Position numbers and translations under genes: made by a program. From Flavobacterium sp. HTF (GTDB taxonomy: Bacteria; Bacteroidota; Bacteroidia; Flavobacteriales; Flavobacteriaceae): a DNA stretch of 57,134 bases. The stretch lies in contig NZ_QETH01000023.1 in the NCBI RefSeq assembly GCF_003105115.1, positions 1 through 57,134 on the forward strand. Reading direction: 5' to 3'. This document shows positions 7,681-17,176 of the stretch, piece by piece. Position 1 is the stretch's first letter; each line of letters opens with the position of its first letter. Below the pieces are notes generated by a model that was not told where the DNA came from, searched no databases, and saw only the letters and a program-made list of their open reading frames with translations.

Positions 7681-8865
7681 ATGAACCCTACTCTATCTCA
7701 GCAGGAATTATTAAATTCGACGCATTTTTGCGTTATTGTACCCACATACAATAATCACAAAACGCTAAAAAGAGTTTTGGATTCTATTTTAGATTTTACC
7801 CAAAACATCATTATTGTGAATGATGGCTCAACCGATGATACCAGGGAAATCTTAAAAGGATATTCACATTTAATACAGATTCATCACCCAAAAAATTCGG
7901 GAAAAGGAATGGCTTTGCGAAATGGTTTCAAAAAAGCAATTGAGTTAAATTTTGAGTACGCGATCACGATTGATTCAGACGGTCAGCATTTTCCTTCCGA
8001 CATTCCAAATTTTATTGCAGAAATTCAACGGGAACCAAATTCCTTATTGATCGGAAGCCGAAATATGGCGCAGGAAAATGTGCCAAAGAAAAGTAGTTTT
8101 GGTAACAAATTTTCAAATTTCTGGTTCAAATTTGAAACCGGAATTAAACTCAGTGACACGCAATCCGGTTTTAGGCTTTATCCTTTAAAACTAATTCCAA
8201 AACTATTTTATACCAATAAATTTGAGTTTGAAATTGAAGTAATTGTGCGTTCTGCCTGGAAAGGAATTGTTGTAAAAAATATTCCGATTCAGATTTTATA
8301 TGATCCGGCAGAGCGAGTTTCGCATTTTCGTCCATTCAAAGATTTTACCCGAATCAGTATTTTAAATACTGTTCTGGTCATCAATGCTATTTTCTACATT
8401 AAACCAAGGGATTTCTTTAGAAAAGCAAAAAAAAAAGGTTTTAAAAAATTCTTTTTAGAAGATATTTTAGAAAGCAATGACTCCAATTTCAATAAAGCCT
8501 CTGCAATTGCTTTGGGAATTTTTATCGGAATGTCTCCTTTCTGGGGATTACAAACCGTATTGCTTTTGTTTTTTGCCACTATTCTTAAGCTCAACAAAGT
8601 CATTGCCTATTTGTCTTCCAATGTGAGCTTTCCTCCTTTTATTCCTTTTATTATTTATGGATCGCTAAAAATGGGAAGCTATTTTGTACCCACCGAAGGT
8701 ACTTTGGTTTTAGACAGTTCCCTTACGTTTGATGATATTCAGAAAAATGCAACACAATATATCGTCGGAAGTCTTATTTTAGCATCAGTTTGTGCCCTAA
8801 CTGTCGGACTCTTAAGTTATTTGCTTTTGAGCTTATTTAGTTCATCCAAAAATAAAAAAATATAA
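7681..8865 (+). CDS. GT2 glycosyltransferase fused to a DUF2062 membrane domain
   Basis: 394 residues in two parts. Residues 15-240 are a family 2 glycosyltransferase: VIVPTYNN, VNDGSTDDT, and TIDSDGQH as the metal-binding Asp motif, then QSGFRLYP, like dolichol-phosphate mannose synthases. Residues ~265-390 are a DUF2062 domain (GIFIGMSPFWGLQT, then FPPFIPFIIYG) with two to three membrane segments. The fusion should place sugar transfer at the inner membrane, on a lipid or prenyl phosphate acceptor. The stop overlaps the MMPL gene by one base (TAATG). Pigment decoration or headgroup synthesis is an inference. Confidence 0.85.
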   Translation: MNPTLSQQELLNSTHFCVIVPTYNNHKTLKRVLDSILDFTQNIIIVNDGSTDDTREILKGYSHLIQIHHPKNSGKGMALRNGFKKAIELNFEYAITIDSDGQHFPSDIPNFIAEIQREPNSLLIGSRNMAQENVPKKSSFGNKFSNFWFKFETGIKLSDTQSGFRLYPLKLIPKLFYTNKFEFEIEVIVRSAWKGIVVKNIPIQILYDPAERVSHFRPFKDFTRISILNTVLVINAIFYIKPRDFFRKAKKKGFKKFFLEDILESNDSNFNKASAIALGIFIGMSPFWGLQTVLLLFFATILKLNKVIAYLSSNVSFPPFIPFIIYGSLKMGSYFVPTEGTLVLDSSLTFDDIQKNATQYIVGSLILASVCALTVGLLSYLLLSLFSSSKNKKI

Positions 8866-11800
8866 TGCATCGTTATTTCTATGCCATTCATTTATTTGTA
8901 AACCGCAGAAAATCTTTATCGGTTTTACTGGCTTTGCTTATGCTCGTTCTTTTTGGATTTTTTGCATCACAGCTTAAGTTTGAAGAAGACATTACCAAAC
9001 TTATTCCAACAAATGATAAGTCTGATGTGACGGCAAAAGTGTTGAAACAGCTTAATTTTGCTGATAAAACTACCGTCATTTTCAAACTGGAAAAAAACGG
9101 CACAGAAGAAGATTTAAAGGAAATGGCAACCGCTTTTTCTGATAGTGTTAATCATTCCTGCAAGCCTTATATTACAGGAATTCAGGGCAAAATTGACGAA
9201 GAAAATATTCAGGAAACAATTGATTTTGTTTACAATAATCTCCCTCTTTTCCTGGAAAACAAAGATTACGCAAGCATACAGGATAAACTTCAGAAAGACA
9301 GTATTGCGGAGACCGTTCAGGGAAATTACAAGTCGATTATTTCACCATCAGGATTTGTAACCAAAGATTTCATTCTTCAGGATCCGCTTGGGATTTCTTT
9401 TATTGCTTTAAAAAAATTACAACAGCTAAATGTTGGTGATGATTTTACACTCAGCAATGGTTTTGTAATGACGAAGGACAAAAAGAAATTATTGCTTTTT
9501 ATTACCTCGAATCTTCCGTCGAGCGAAACCGAAAAAAATACTCTTTTTGCTGCTAAACTAAAATCGATTCAGGAAAATTTAAATCAGAAATTCAAAAATA
9601 AAACTTCCATCAGTTATTTTGGTTCTGCTCTTATTGCTGTTGCAAATGCCAATCAGATTAAGAGCGATATTATTTTAACAACATCAATTGCAATGTTTAC
9701 ACTGATGTTGATTTTGATTTTATTTTACAGGAAAATATTAATCCCGTTAATCATTTTTCTCCCAACTGTTTTTGGTGCTTTGTTCGCTGTGGCCTTTTTA
9801 TATTTTGTGAAAGAGCAAATTTCAGCCATTTCTTTGGGAATTGGTTCTATTTTATTGGGAATCACCATTGATTATTCGATTCATATCCTGACGCATTATA
9901 AACATAACAGCGATGTAAAAACATTGTACAAAGACATTACAATGCCTGTGATTATGAGCAGCTCCACCACTGCTGTTGCTTTTTTATGTCTTCTTTTTGT
10001 AAAGTCCGATGCGCTAAATGACCTGGGGATTTTTGCTGCTGTCATTGTAATGGCTTCTGCATTTTTCTCTCTCTTGATTGTTCCGCATTTGTACAAACCA
10101 AAAGAAAATCCGGAAGAGCATAAAAAAAATGTAATCGACAAACTGGCCCATTTTTCTTTTCACAATAATAAATTCCTGATTGGTTTTTGTGTCCTGATTA
10201 CTATTGTATGCTGTTTTACTTATAATAATGTCGGTTTTAATAATGATTTGTCACAACTGAATTTTGTTCCAAAAGAAATAAAAGCCGCCGAAAAAGATCT
10301 TGAAGAAAGTTCCAGTTTAACTTCAAAAACAATTTATGTTGCTTCGTACGGAAAAAGTATGGAAGAAGTTCTGCAAAACAACAGCCGTCTTTTTTCTGAT
10401 TTGTCTGCAGCAAAACAACAGAACAAAATTTTAAATTTCAGTTCTGTTGGCGGAATAATGCTTTCGCTGAAACAACAGCAGAAGAAAATTGATCAGTGGA
10501 ATTCATTTTGGGATACCAACAAAAAACAGCTTTTAAAATCGCAATTGATTTCAGAAGGTTCAAAACTTGGTTTTAAGCCCACAACTTATTCGTCGTTTTT
10601 TGATCATCTGGATTTTAATTTTAAGCCTATTTCATCCAACGATTATTTAAAAATTAAGGCGTTGCAGTTACATGAATTTGTAACTCAGAAAAATGGTTTT
10701 TATACCATTTCAACTTTGGTAAAAGTAACTCCGGAACAACGGGATTCTTTTGTAAAATCGGCCGACTCCAAAAAAGACCTGATTGCAATTGACCGTCAGC
10801 AAATGAATGAAACTTTTTTCAGCACATTAAAAACCGATTTTAATTCGCTTGTCAATTATTCTTTTGTGGCCGTAATCCTGATTCTGTTTTTCTTTTTCAG
10901 AAGAATCGAACTGGTAATTGTCAGCTGTATCCCAATTGCTTTAACCGGAATTGTAACTGCCGGAATTATGGGAATATTTGGCATTCAGATGAATATTTTC
11001 AGTATGATTGTCTGCACATTGATTTTTGGTCATGGGGTTGATTTTAGTATTTTCATGACAAGCGCGCTTCAAAAAGAATATACTAACGGAAAAAATGAAA
11101 TTGCGATTTACAGAACATCGATAATCCTGGCTGTCATCACAACCATTTTAGGAATTGGTGCGATGATTTTTGCGAAGCATCCGGCTTTGAGATCCATTTC
11201 GTCGGTTTCCTTAATTGGGGTTTTTGCTGCTTTGATTATTACGTTTATTTTCTATCCGATTTTATTTAAATTATTTTTATCAAATCGTCCTAAAAAAGGA
11301 AATGCTCCTTTTGCATTGCGCAGTTTAATACACGGAATTATTTCATTTGCTTATTATGGCCTTGGCGGAATTTTAATGTCACTTTTTAGTTTGATTATTA
11401 TGCCAATCCTTCCCATTAGCGAACAAAAGAAAATGAAAGGATTTAGATATATGATTTCTAAATTCATGAAATCGGTATTGTATTCCAATCCTTTTCTTCA
11501 TATCAAAGTCGTTAATAAATTCAACGAAAATTTTGAAAAACCGGCCATACTGATTGCCAACCATTCTTCTTTTATCGACATTTTGGCGATGGGTATGCTG
11601 AGTCCTAAAATTATATTTTTGGTAAATGACTGGGTTTACAATTCTCCAATTTTTGGTGCTACAGTAAGAAAAGCAGGTTTTTATCCGGTGTCGGAAGGAA
11701 TTGAGGGCGGTGTTGAACATCTGCGCCATAAAGTAAATGAAGGATATTCGTTAATGATTTTCCCGGAAGGCACACGTTCAGAAAGCAATCAAATTAAGCG

Positions 11801-12551
11801 TTTTCATAAAGGTGCTTTTTATCTTGCCGAAGAATTTAATCTGGACATTGTCCCGGTTTTGATTCATGGTGCTTCAGAAGCAATTCCGAAAGGAGATTTT
11901 GTCATTCACAGCAGTAATCTTACCGTTTCTGTTTTAGATCGGATTACTCCTGAAAATCTTTCGTTTGGAAAAAATTATGCTGAAAGAACAAAACAAATCG
12001 GAGCTTTTTTTAAAGACGAATTTCATAAAATCCGCCAGGAATTAGAAGGAGTTGACTATTGGAAAAAAATGCTGGTTCACAGTTATGATTACAAAGAAAT
12101 TGAAATCATAAATAGTGTAAAAAGCAATCTGAAAACACATTTAGAAACGTATTATAATCTCAACAAACATCTTTCGGCGAAAGCCAGAATATTACATTTA
12201 TTTAATGATTTTGGTCAGCTGGATGTCTTGCTGACTTTGCAGGAACCGCAGCGAAAAATATTTTCTTATACTTCAGACGAAGAAAAACTGGCTGTTGCCA
12301 GGACTAATTATGTGGTCACAAAAAGAAAAATTTCTTATTTCGAAAATCTTGAAACAGCATTAAAAAATCAATATGATGTTGTTTTGATTTCTGATGAAAA
12401 TTATAATGATGATCTTGAGAAAATTATTTCTGCAGCAACGTCCGTTATTTTAATTGATAGTCCGGGTTTAAAAACTAGTTTGATTAACTTTGGTTTTGAG
12501 TCGGTTCTGGATGAAAATTCGATAATTATTTTAAAGAAAAAAACAGCATGA
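8865..12551 (+). CDS. MMPL-family lipid exporter fused to PlsC-like acyltransferase
   Basis: 1228 residues. Residues 1-~810 form an RND/MMPL exporter: one N-terminal helix, a large periplasmic loop, a helix bundle with LGITIDYSIHIL, a second loop, and a second bundle with GHGVDFSIFM. Residues ~870-1075 are a lysophospholipid acyltransferase domain with NHSSFID (the HX4D motif) near residue 900 and FPEGTR near 966. Residues ~1075-1228 hold an extra domain resembling a degenerate nucleotide- or SAM-binding fold (ILHLFNDFGQLDVLL). The chain probably acylates a carrier with the polyene and exports the product. It overlaps its neighbours by 1 and 4 bases, and such fusions are typical of flexirubin loci. 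Confidence 0.88.
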   Translation: MHRYFYAIHLFVNRRKSLSVLLALLMLVLFGFFASQLKFEEDITKLIPTNDKSDVTAKVLKQLNFADKTTVIFKLEKNGTEEDLKEMATAFSDSVNHSCKPYITGIQGKIDEENIQETIDFVYNNLPLFLENKDYASIQDKLQKDSIAETVQGNYKSIISPSGFVTKDFILQDPLGISFIALKKLQQLNVGDDFTLSNGFVMTKDKKKLLLFITSNLPSSETEKNTLFAAKLKSIQENLNQKFKNKTSISYFGSALIAVANANQIKSDIILTTSIAMFTLMLILILFYRKILIPLIIFLPTVFGALFAVAFLYFVKEQISAISLGIGSILLGITIDYSIHILTHYKHNSDVKTLYKDITMPVIMSSSTTAVAFLCLLFVKSDALNDLGIFAAVIVMASAFFSLLIVPHLYKPKENPEEHKKNVIDKLAHFSFHNNKFLIGFCVLITIVCCFTYNNVGFNNDLSQLNFVPKEIKAAEKDLEESSSLTSKTIYVASYGKSMEEVLQNNSRLFSDLSAAKQQNKILNFSSVGGIMLSLKQQQKKIDQWNSFWDTNKKQLLKSQLISEGSKLGFKPTTYSSFFDHLDFNFKPISSNDYLKIKALQLHEFVTQKNGFYTISTLVKVTPEQRDSFVKSADSKKDLIAIDRQQMNETFFSTLKTDFNSLVNYSFVAVILILFFFFRRIELVIVSCIPIALTGIVTAGIMGIFGIQMNIFSMIVCTLIFGHGVDFSIFMTSALQKEYTNGKNEIAIYRTSIILAVITTILGIGAMIFAKHPALRSISSVSLIGVFAALIITFIFYPILFKLFLSNRPKKGNAPFALRSLIHGIISFAYYGLGGILMSLFSLIIMPILPISEQKKMKGFRYMISKFMKSVLYSNPFLHIKVVNKFNENFEKPAILIANHSSFIDILAMGMLSPKIIFLVNDWVYNSPIFGATVRKAGFYPVSEGIEGGVEHLRHKVNEGYSLMIFPEGTRSESNQIKRFHKGAFYLAEEFNLDIVPVLIHGASEAIPKGDFVIHSSNLTVSVLDRITPENLSFGKNYAERTKQIGAFFKDEFHKIRQELEGVDYWKKMLVHSYDYKEIEIINSVKSNLKTHLETYYNLNKHLSAKARILHLFNDFGQLDVLLTLQEPQRKIFSYTSDEEKLAVARTNYVVTKRKISYFENLETALKNQYDVVLISDENYNDDLEKIISAATSVILIDSPGLKTSLINFGFESVLDENSIIILKKKTA

Positions 12552-14065
12552 AAGAGCATTATGATGTTGTAATTGTCGGCAGCGGTTTAGGCGGATTGGT
12601 TTCGTCTATAATTCTGGCTAAAGAAGGCTACAGCGTTTGTGTGCTCGAAAAAAATAATCAATATGGCGGAAACCTGCAGACTTTTGTACGCGACAAAACC
12701 ATTTTTGATACCGGAATCCATTACATCGGAGGTTTGAGTGAAGGTCAGAATCTTTATAAATATTTTAAATATCTCGGTATAATCGATCATTTGAATTTAA
12801 AAAAAATGGACGAAGACGGTTTTGATATTATTTCTTTTGGTCATGATAAAACCGAATATCCGCATGCGCAGGGGTATGAGAATTTTGTAAAACAATTAGA
12901 AAATTATTTCCCCGAAGAAAAAACAAATCTGGAAGAATACTGCCGGAAAATAAGATCCGTCTGTGATTCATTCCCGCTTTTTAATTTAAACTGGCAAGGC
13001 AGATATGATAATGCTATTTTAGAATTAAATGCCAAAAATACAATTGACGAATTTACTGAAAATGAAAAACTAAGAGCGGTATTGGGAGGTTCTAATTTTT
13101 TGTACGCCGGAATTCCGGATAAATCTCCTTTTTATGTTCATGCGCTTTCTGTAAACTCGTATATCCAAAGTTCTTGGCGCTGTGTTAATGGCGGAAGCCA
13201 GATTACCAAACAACTTTTGAAACAACTGAAAAAATACGGCGGCGAATTTTATAAACGCAAAGAAGTAGTTCATTTTTCTGTTGAAAATAATAAAGTTACT
13301 TCTGTAAAAATGAAAGATGGAACGGAGGTTTCCGGAACTTATTTTATTTCGAACATTGAACCAAAAACCACTTTAAAAATGGCTGGCGAAGAGTGTTTCA
13401 GAAAGTCATTTTACAGTCGGATTCAAAGTCTCGAAGGCGTAATTTCTGCCTTTAGCCTTTATGTTGTTTTTAAACCCAACTGTTTCAAATACATCAATCA
13501 TAACTATTATCATTTTAAAAATAGTGATGATGTCTGGACCGCACATGATTATGATGAAAATTCATGGCCCAAGGCCTATATGGCTTCTATGAATGCATAC
13601 AAACAAGACGAAGAATGGGCAGAGGGAATGACTTTTATTACCTATATGAAATATGATGATGTTTTGCCCTGGGCAGACACTTTTAATACGGCCGCTGAAG
13701 AAAATCATCGTGGAGAAAGTTATGATGAATTTAAGTCCAGAAAAGCTGCTATATTTTTGGATGAAATCGAAAAAAAATTCCCGGGCATCAAACAGTGTAT
13801 TAAATCCGTACACACTTCAACACCGCTCTCCTATCGGGATTATATTGGCGGAGACGGAGGCAATATGTACGGTTACGTAAAGGATTCAAATAATCCGATG
13901 AAAACCCTCATTGCCTCAAAAACAAAACTGGACAATTTATACCTCACCGGGCAAAGTGTCAATATGCATGGTGTTTTGGGCGTAACGATCGGAGCTGTTG
14001 TAACCTGCTCGGAAATTCTCGGAAAAGAATATCTGGTAACCAAAATCAATCAGGCTTCTGAATAA
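12548..14065 (+). CDS. FAD-dependent oxidoreductase, phytoene desaturase (CrtI) type
   Basis: 505 residues. The N-terminus is a Rossmann dinucleotide site, VVIVGSGLGGLVSS, followed by LEKNNQYGGNLQTF, both typical of CrtI/CrtISO. The C-terminus has the family's closing FAD motif (NLYLTGQSVNMHGVLGVTIG). It may desaturate, isomerise or oxidise the polyene or the aromatic end. It starts inside the exporter stop (ATGA overlap). It is not a carotenoid desaturase by context: no crtB- or crtE-like gene is nearby. Confidence 0.85.
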   Translation: MKEHYDVVIVGSGLGGLVSSIILAKEGYSVCVLEKNNQYGGNLQTFVRDKTIFDTGIHYIGGLSEGQNLYKYFKYLGIIDHLNLKKMDEDGFDIISFGHDKTEYPHAQGYENFVKQLENYFPEEKTNLEEYCRKIRSVCDSFPLFNLNWQGRYDNAILELNAKNTIDEFTENEKLRAVLGGSNFLYAGIPDKSPFYVHALSVNSYIQSSWRCVNGGSQITKQLLKQLKKYGGEFYKRKEVVHFSVENNKVTSVKMKDGTEVSGTYFISNIEPKTTLKMAGEECFRKSFYSRIQSLEGVISAFSLYVVFKPNCFKYINHNYYHFKNSDDVWTAHDYDENSWPKAYMASMNAYKQDEEWAEGMTFITYMKYDDVLPWADTFNTAAEENHRGESYDEFKSRKAAIFLDEIEKKFPGIKQCIKSVHTSTPLSYRDYIGGDGGNMYGYVKDSNNPMKTLIASKTKLDNLYLTGQSVNMHGVLGVTIGAVVTCSEILGKEYLVTKINQASE

Positions 14066-14075
14066 AAAAAGGCAA

Positions 14076-15734
14076 ATGAAGAATCGAATTAAAATACTTT
14101 TCTTTTTAGGTTTCTTATTGATGTTGGTTTCTTGCGGCATCACAAAATCAAAACGTCATTTACCAGATTTAACCCATTATAATGCGACAAAACCTGTTGT
14201 TACCAAACTTTCTGATTCTGTTTTTATTTCAGGCAAAAATTCATTTTTAAAAAACAAACAAGGTCTTTGGGAACTATATGTTGAGGGTGATCCGCTCGAA
14301 ATTGGCCTTACTACCGGCGCCTTGACTGATTCACTTTTAAAACAGCAGCAAAAGGCTTTTTTCTCCAAAGTAACAGATTTTGTTCCGTCAAAATTCCAGC
14401 AAAATCTGCTTCGGAATTTCCTAAAATGGTACAACAGAAAATTATACCAGAATGTTGCAAACGAATATCAGGCGGAGATTTATGGTGTTTCGCAATATAC
14501 GTCTCATGAGTTCGATAATTTGGCTCCGCAGTATCAACGCAATTTGTATCTGCACGGAGCGCACGACATTGGTCATGCACTTCAGGATTTGGCTTTGGTT
14601 GGCTGTTCTTCTTTTGCTGCCTGGGGCGAAAAATCTGAAAATGGAAATTTAATCCTGGGACGCAATTTTGATTTTTATATCAATGACGCTTTCGCGGAAA
14701 ATAAAATCGTGGCGTTTATAAAACCAAAAACCGGATATCCTTTTATGATGGTAACCTGGCCAGGCATGAGTGGTGCCGTTTCGGGAATGAACAATGAAGG
14801 TTTGACGGTAACTATAAATGCCGGAAAATCTAAAATTCCGCTGGTTGCCAAAACCCCTATTTCTATTCTGACAAGAGAGATTTTAGAACACGCAAAAAAT
14901 ATTGAGGAAGCGATCAGCATTGCCAAAAAAAGAAACGTTTTTGTTTCTGAATCTATAATGGTCGGAAGTGCAAATGATGATAAGGCTGTTTTAATTGAAG
15001 TATCTCCCAAGAAAATGGATATTTACACGGTTCCAAACAGTGATCAGTTAATTTGTTCCAATCATTTTCAGAGTGATGCTTTTAAAAACGATAAGCGAAA
15101 TGAATCGCAAATTGTAAATAGTCATTCGAAATATCGTTTTGAAAGAATGCAGGAACTTTTTCAGGAAAACCCAAAAATCAATCCCAAAATTGCTTCAGAA
15201 ATTCTCAGAAATAAAAAGGGTCTTCAAAATACAGAACTGGGTTACGGAAATGAAAAAGCGTTGAATCAGCTGATGGCGCATCACGGAATTATTTTTAAAC
15301 CGAAAGAAAAACTGGTTTGGGTTTCGGCAAATCCATATCAAATGGGAGAATTTGTCTGTTATAATTTAGATTCTGTTTTTGGCGAAAGAAAAAATCCTCT
15401 CATTTCTTTTGAAGATGAAACCCTGAATATTACAAAAGATCCCTTCATCGAAACTACGGCATGCAAAAACTATCAGAAATTCAGAAAAGAAGACCATAAG
15501 ATTGATGGCTTTCTAAAAAATAAAACAGAAATTCCTGCAGATTTTATTCAGAACTACCAATCTTTAAACCCTGATTATTGGGTTGTGTATTATAAAGCAG
15601 GATTGTATTTTTACCAAAAGAAAAACTTTCTGCTTGCTAAGGAAAATTTTGAAAAAGCATTAACCAAAGAAATTACAACTGTTCCCCAAAAAGAAGCAAT
15701 TGAAAAATATTTAAAAAAAATCAAAAGAAAATGA
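14076..15734 (+). CDS. C45-family (acyl-CoA:6-APA acyltransferase-like) lipoprotein hydrolase
   Basis: 552 residues with a lipobox, LLMLVSCGIT, so a periplasm-facing lipoprotein. The catalytic fold is the Ntn-hydrolase C45 type: GCSSFAAWG with Cys177 as the expected nucleophile, then NLILGRNFDFY and MSGAVSGMNNEGLTV. About 60 residues at the C-terminus look like a TPR pair (YYKAGLYFYQKKNFLLAKENFEKAL). Members cut or form amide bonds after self-cleavage before the Cys. In this operon it could attach or release the acyl chain from an amide or ester. It overlaps the ligase gene by 4 bases. Confidence 0.82.
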   Translation: MKNRIKILFFLGFLLMLVSCGITKSKRHLPDLTHYNATKPVVTKLSDSVFISGKNSFLKNKQGLWELYVEGDPLEIGLTTGALTDSLLKQQQKAFFSKVTDFVPSKFQQNLLRNFLKWYNRKLYQNVANEYQAEIYGVSQYTSHEFDNLAPQYQRNLYLHGAHDIGHALQDLALVGCSSFAAWGEKSENGNLILGRNFDFYINDAFAENKIVAFIKPKTGYPFMMVTWPGMSGAVSGMNNEGLTVTINAGKSKIPLVAKTPISILTREILEHAKNIEEAISIAKKRNVFVSESIMVGSANDDKAVLIEVSPKKMDIYTVPNSDQLICSNHFQSDAFKNDKRNESQIVNSHSKYRFERMQELFQENPKINPKIASEILRNKKGLQNTELGYGNEKALNQLMAHHGIIFKPKEKLVWVSANPYQMGEFVCYNLDSVFGERKNPLISFEDETLNITKDPFIETTACKNYQKFRKEDHKIDGFLKNKTEIPADFIQNYQSLNPDYWVVYYKAGLYFYQKKNFLLAKENFEKALTKEITTVPQKEAIEKYLKKIKRK

Positions 15735-17026
15735 ACATGATCCCATCAATAGAAAAGGATTCTTTAGAACAGATTAAAATTTTTCAGGAGCAAAAATTAA
15801 GCGAGCTTTTAAATTATATCAGTCAGAACTCTCCATTTTATAAGAGACTTTTTGCCGGACAAAATATTGATATTTCAAAGATTAAAACCCTCGAAGATTT
15901 ACAGCATTTACCCGTAACTAACAAAGAAGATTTACAGCAATACAACGATGATTTTTTGTGTGTACCACAGCATAAAATTATTGATTATGCCTCAACCTCT
16001 GGTACTTTGGGAGATCCTGTAACTTTTGGTTTGACCGATTCTGATTTGGATCGATTAGCTTATAATGAAGCCATTTCGTTTGCCTGTGCCGGTATTCAGG
16101 AAGGAGATGTTGTTCAGTTAATGACAACCATTGACCGGAAATTTATGGCCGGTTTGGCTTATTTTTTAGGGCTTAGAAAACTAAAAGTGGGCGTTATTCG
16201 CGTCGGCGCCGGAATACCGGAATTACAATGGGATTCTATTTTAAAGTACAAACCTTCGTACTTAATTACCGTTCCTTCTTTTTTACTGAAATTAATTGAA
16301 TACGCCGAAATCCACGGAATAGATTATAATAATTCGAGTATCAAAGGCGCTGTTTGCATTGGAGAATCCTTAAGAAACCAGGATTTTTCAATGAACACTT
16401 TATCTCAAAAAATTACAGAAAAGTGGAATATTAAGTTGTTTTCTACTTATGCTTCCACAGAAATGAGCACTGCTTTTACAGAATGCGAACACGGAATTGG
16501 AGGTCATCATCATCCAGAATTAATTATTACCGAAGTTTTGGATGAAAATAATAATCCGGTTAAAAATGGTGAAGCGGGTGAATTAACTTTCACCACTTTG
16601 GGCATTGAAGCGATGCCGTTATTGCGTTTTAAAACGGGAGATATTGTCCAGCTTCATGATGAGCCTTGTGCCTGCGGAAGAAATACTTTTCGTGTTGGTC
16701 CGGTTATTGGGCGCAAAAAACAAATGATTAAGTATAAAGGAACAACGCTTTATCCGCCTGCGATGAATGATGTCCTGAGCGGTTTCGATAACATCGAAAA
16801 TCATATTATTGAGATTTCTACCAATGATTTAGGTACTGATGAAATCGTGATAAAAATTGCTGTAAAAAATCAGACTCCTGAATTTTTGCAGGAAATCAAA
16901 GATCATTTCAGGGCAAAATTGAGAGTTACTCCAAAAATAGAATTTGCTTCTAAAGAAATTTTAAATCCTCTGGTTTTTAATCCAATGAGCCGAAAACCCA
17001 TTCGGTTTTTTGACTATAGGTCTTAA
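15731..17026 (+). CDS. Adenylate-forming ligase, phenylacetate-CoA ligase family
   Basis: 431 residues, the PaaK length. The P-loop-like STSGTLGDPVTF is present, then an STEM motif after FSTYAS, FKTGDI, and the zinc-type ECEHG...CACG pair. The C-terminal lobe has GRKKQMIKYKGTTLYP. Such enzymes activate aromatic acids as AMP esters and pass them to CoA or ACP. In a flexirubin-type locus the likely substrate is the cinnamate- or coumarate-like starter of the polyene (inference). It is the last gene of the operon and ends in front of the CAAAG hairpin. Confidence 0.85.
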   Translation: MNMIPSIEKDSLEQIKIFQEQKLSELLNYISQNSPFYKRLFAGQNIDISKIKTLEDLQHLPVTNKEDLQQYNDDFLCVPQHKIIDYASTSGTLGDPVTFGLTDSDLDRLAYNEAISFACAGIQEGDVVQLMTTIDRKFMAGLAYFLGLRKLKVGVIRVGAGIPELQWDSILKYKPSYLITVPSFLLKLIEYAEIHGIDYNNSSIKGAVCIGESLRNQDFSMNTLSQKITEKWNIKLFSTYASTEMSTAFTECEHGIGGHHHPELIITEVLDENNNPVKNGEAGELTFTTLGIEAMPLLRFKTGDIVQLHDEPCACGRNTFRVGPVIGRKKQMIKYKGTTLYPPAMNDVLSGFDNIENHIIEISTNDLGTDEIVIKIAVKNQTPEFLQEIKDHFRAKLRVTPKIEFASKEILNPLVFNPMSRKPIRFFDYRS

Positions 17027-17035
17027 TATAGGGGA

Positions 17036-17116
17036 CAAAGTAACAAAGGGGCAAAGGTTCAAAGGCTGTTAATCAGGACTATAAAAAAACCTTTGTCCCT
17101 TTGTTACTTTGAGCCT
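17036..17116. repeat. CAAAG-word inverted repeat ending the pigment operon
   Basis: Two arms rich in the word CAAAG face each other. CAAAGTAACAAAGGGGCAAA on the left matches the complement of the right arm at all but one of about 22 positions, with a loop of about 25 bases containing AAAAAA. The transcript could form a long stem that ends or protects the operon mRNA. The repeated word also makes it look like a dispersed intergenic element rather than a simple terminator. Confidence 0.6.
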
Positions 17117-17128
17117 TTGTCTCTCGAA

Positions 17129-17161
17129 TTGTGTCAATTCGATTAAAATGTTGTAATTTTG
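17129..17161 (+). promoter_or_regulatory. Bacteroidota promoter for dus
   Basis: TTG at 17129-17131 and the -7 box TAATTTTG at 17154-17161 fit the TTTG / TAnnTTTG consensus with a 22-base spacer. The -7 box lies 15 bases before the ATG at 17177. It shows that the TTG at 17159 is part of the promoter and not a start codon. Confidence 0.6.
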
Positions 17162-17176
17162 CACAAAATATTGAAG

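Noticed and set aside
12548..14065. Carotenoid phytoene desaturase
   Set aside because: The fold fits, but there is no crtB or crtE, and the place inside a polyene pigment operon explains it better.
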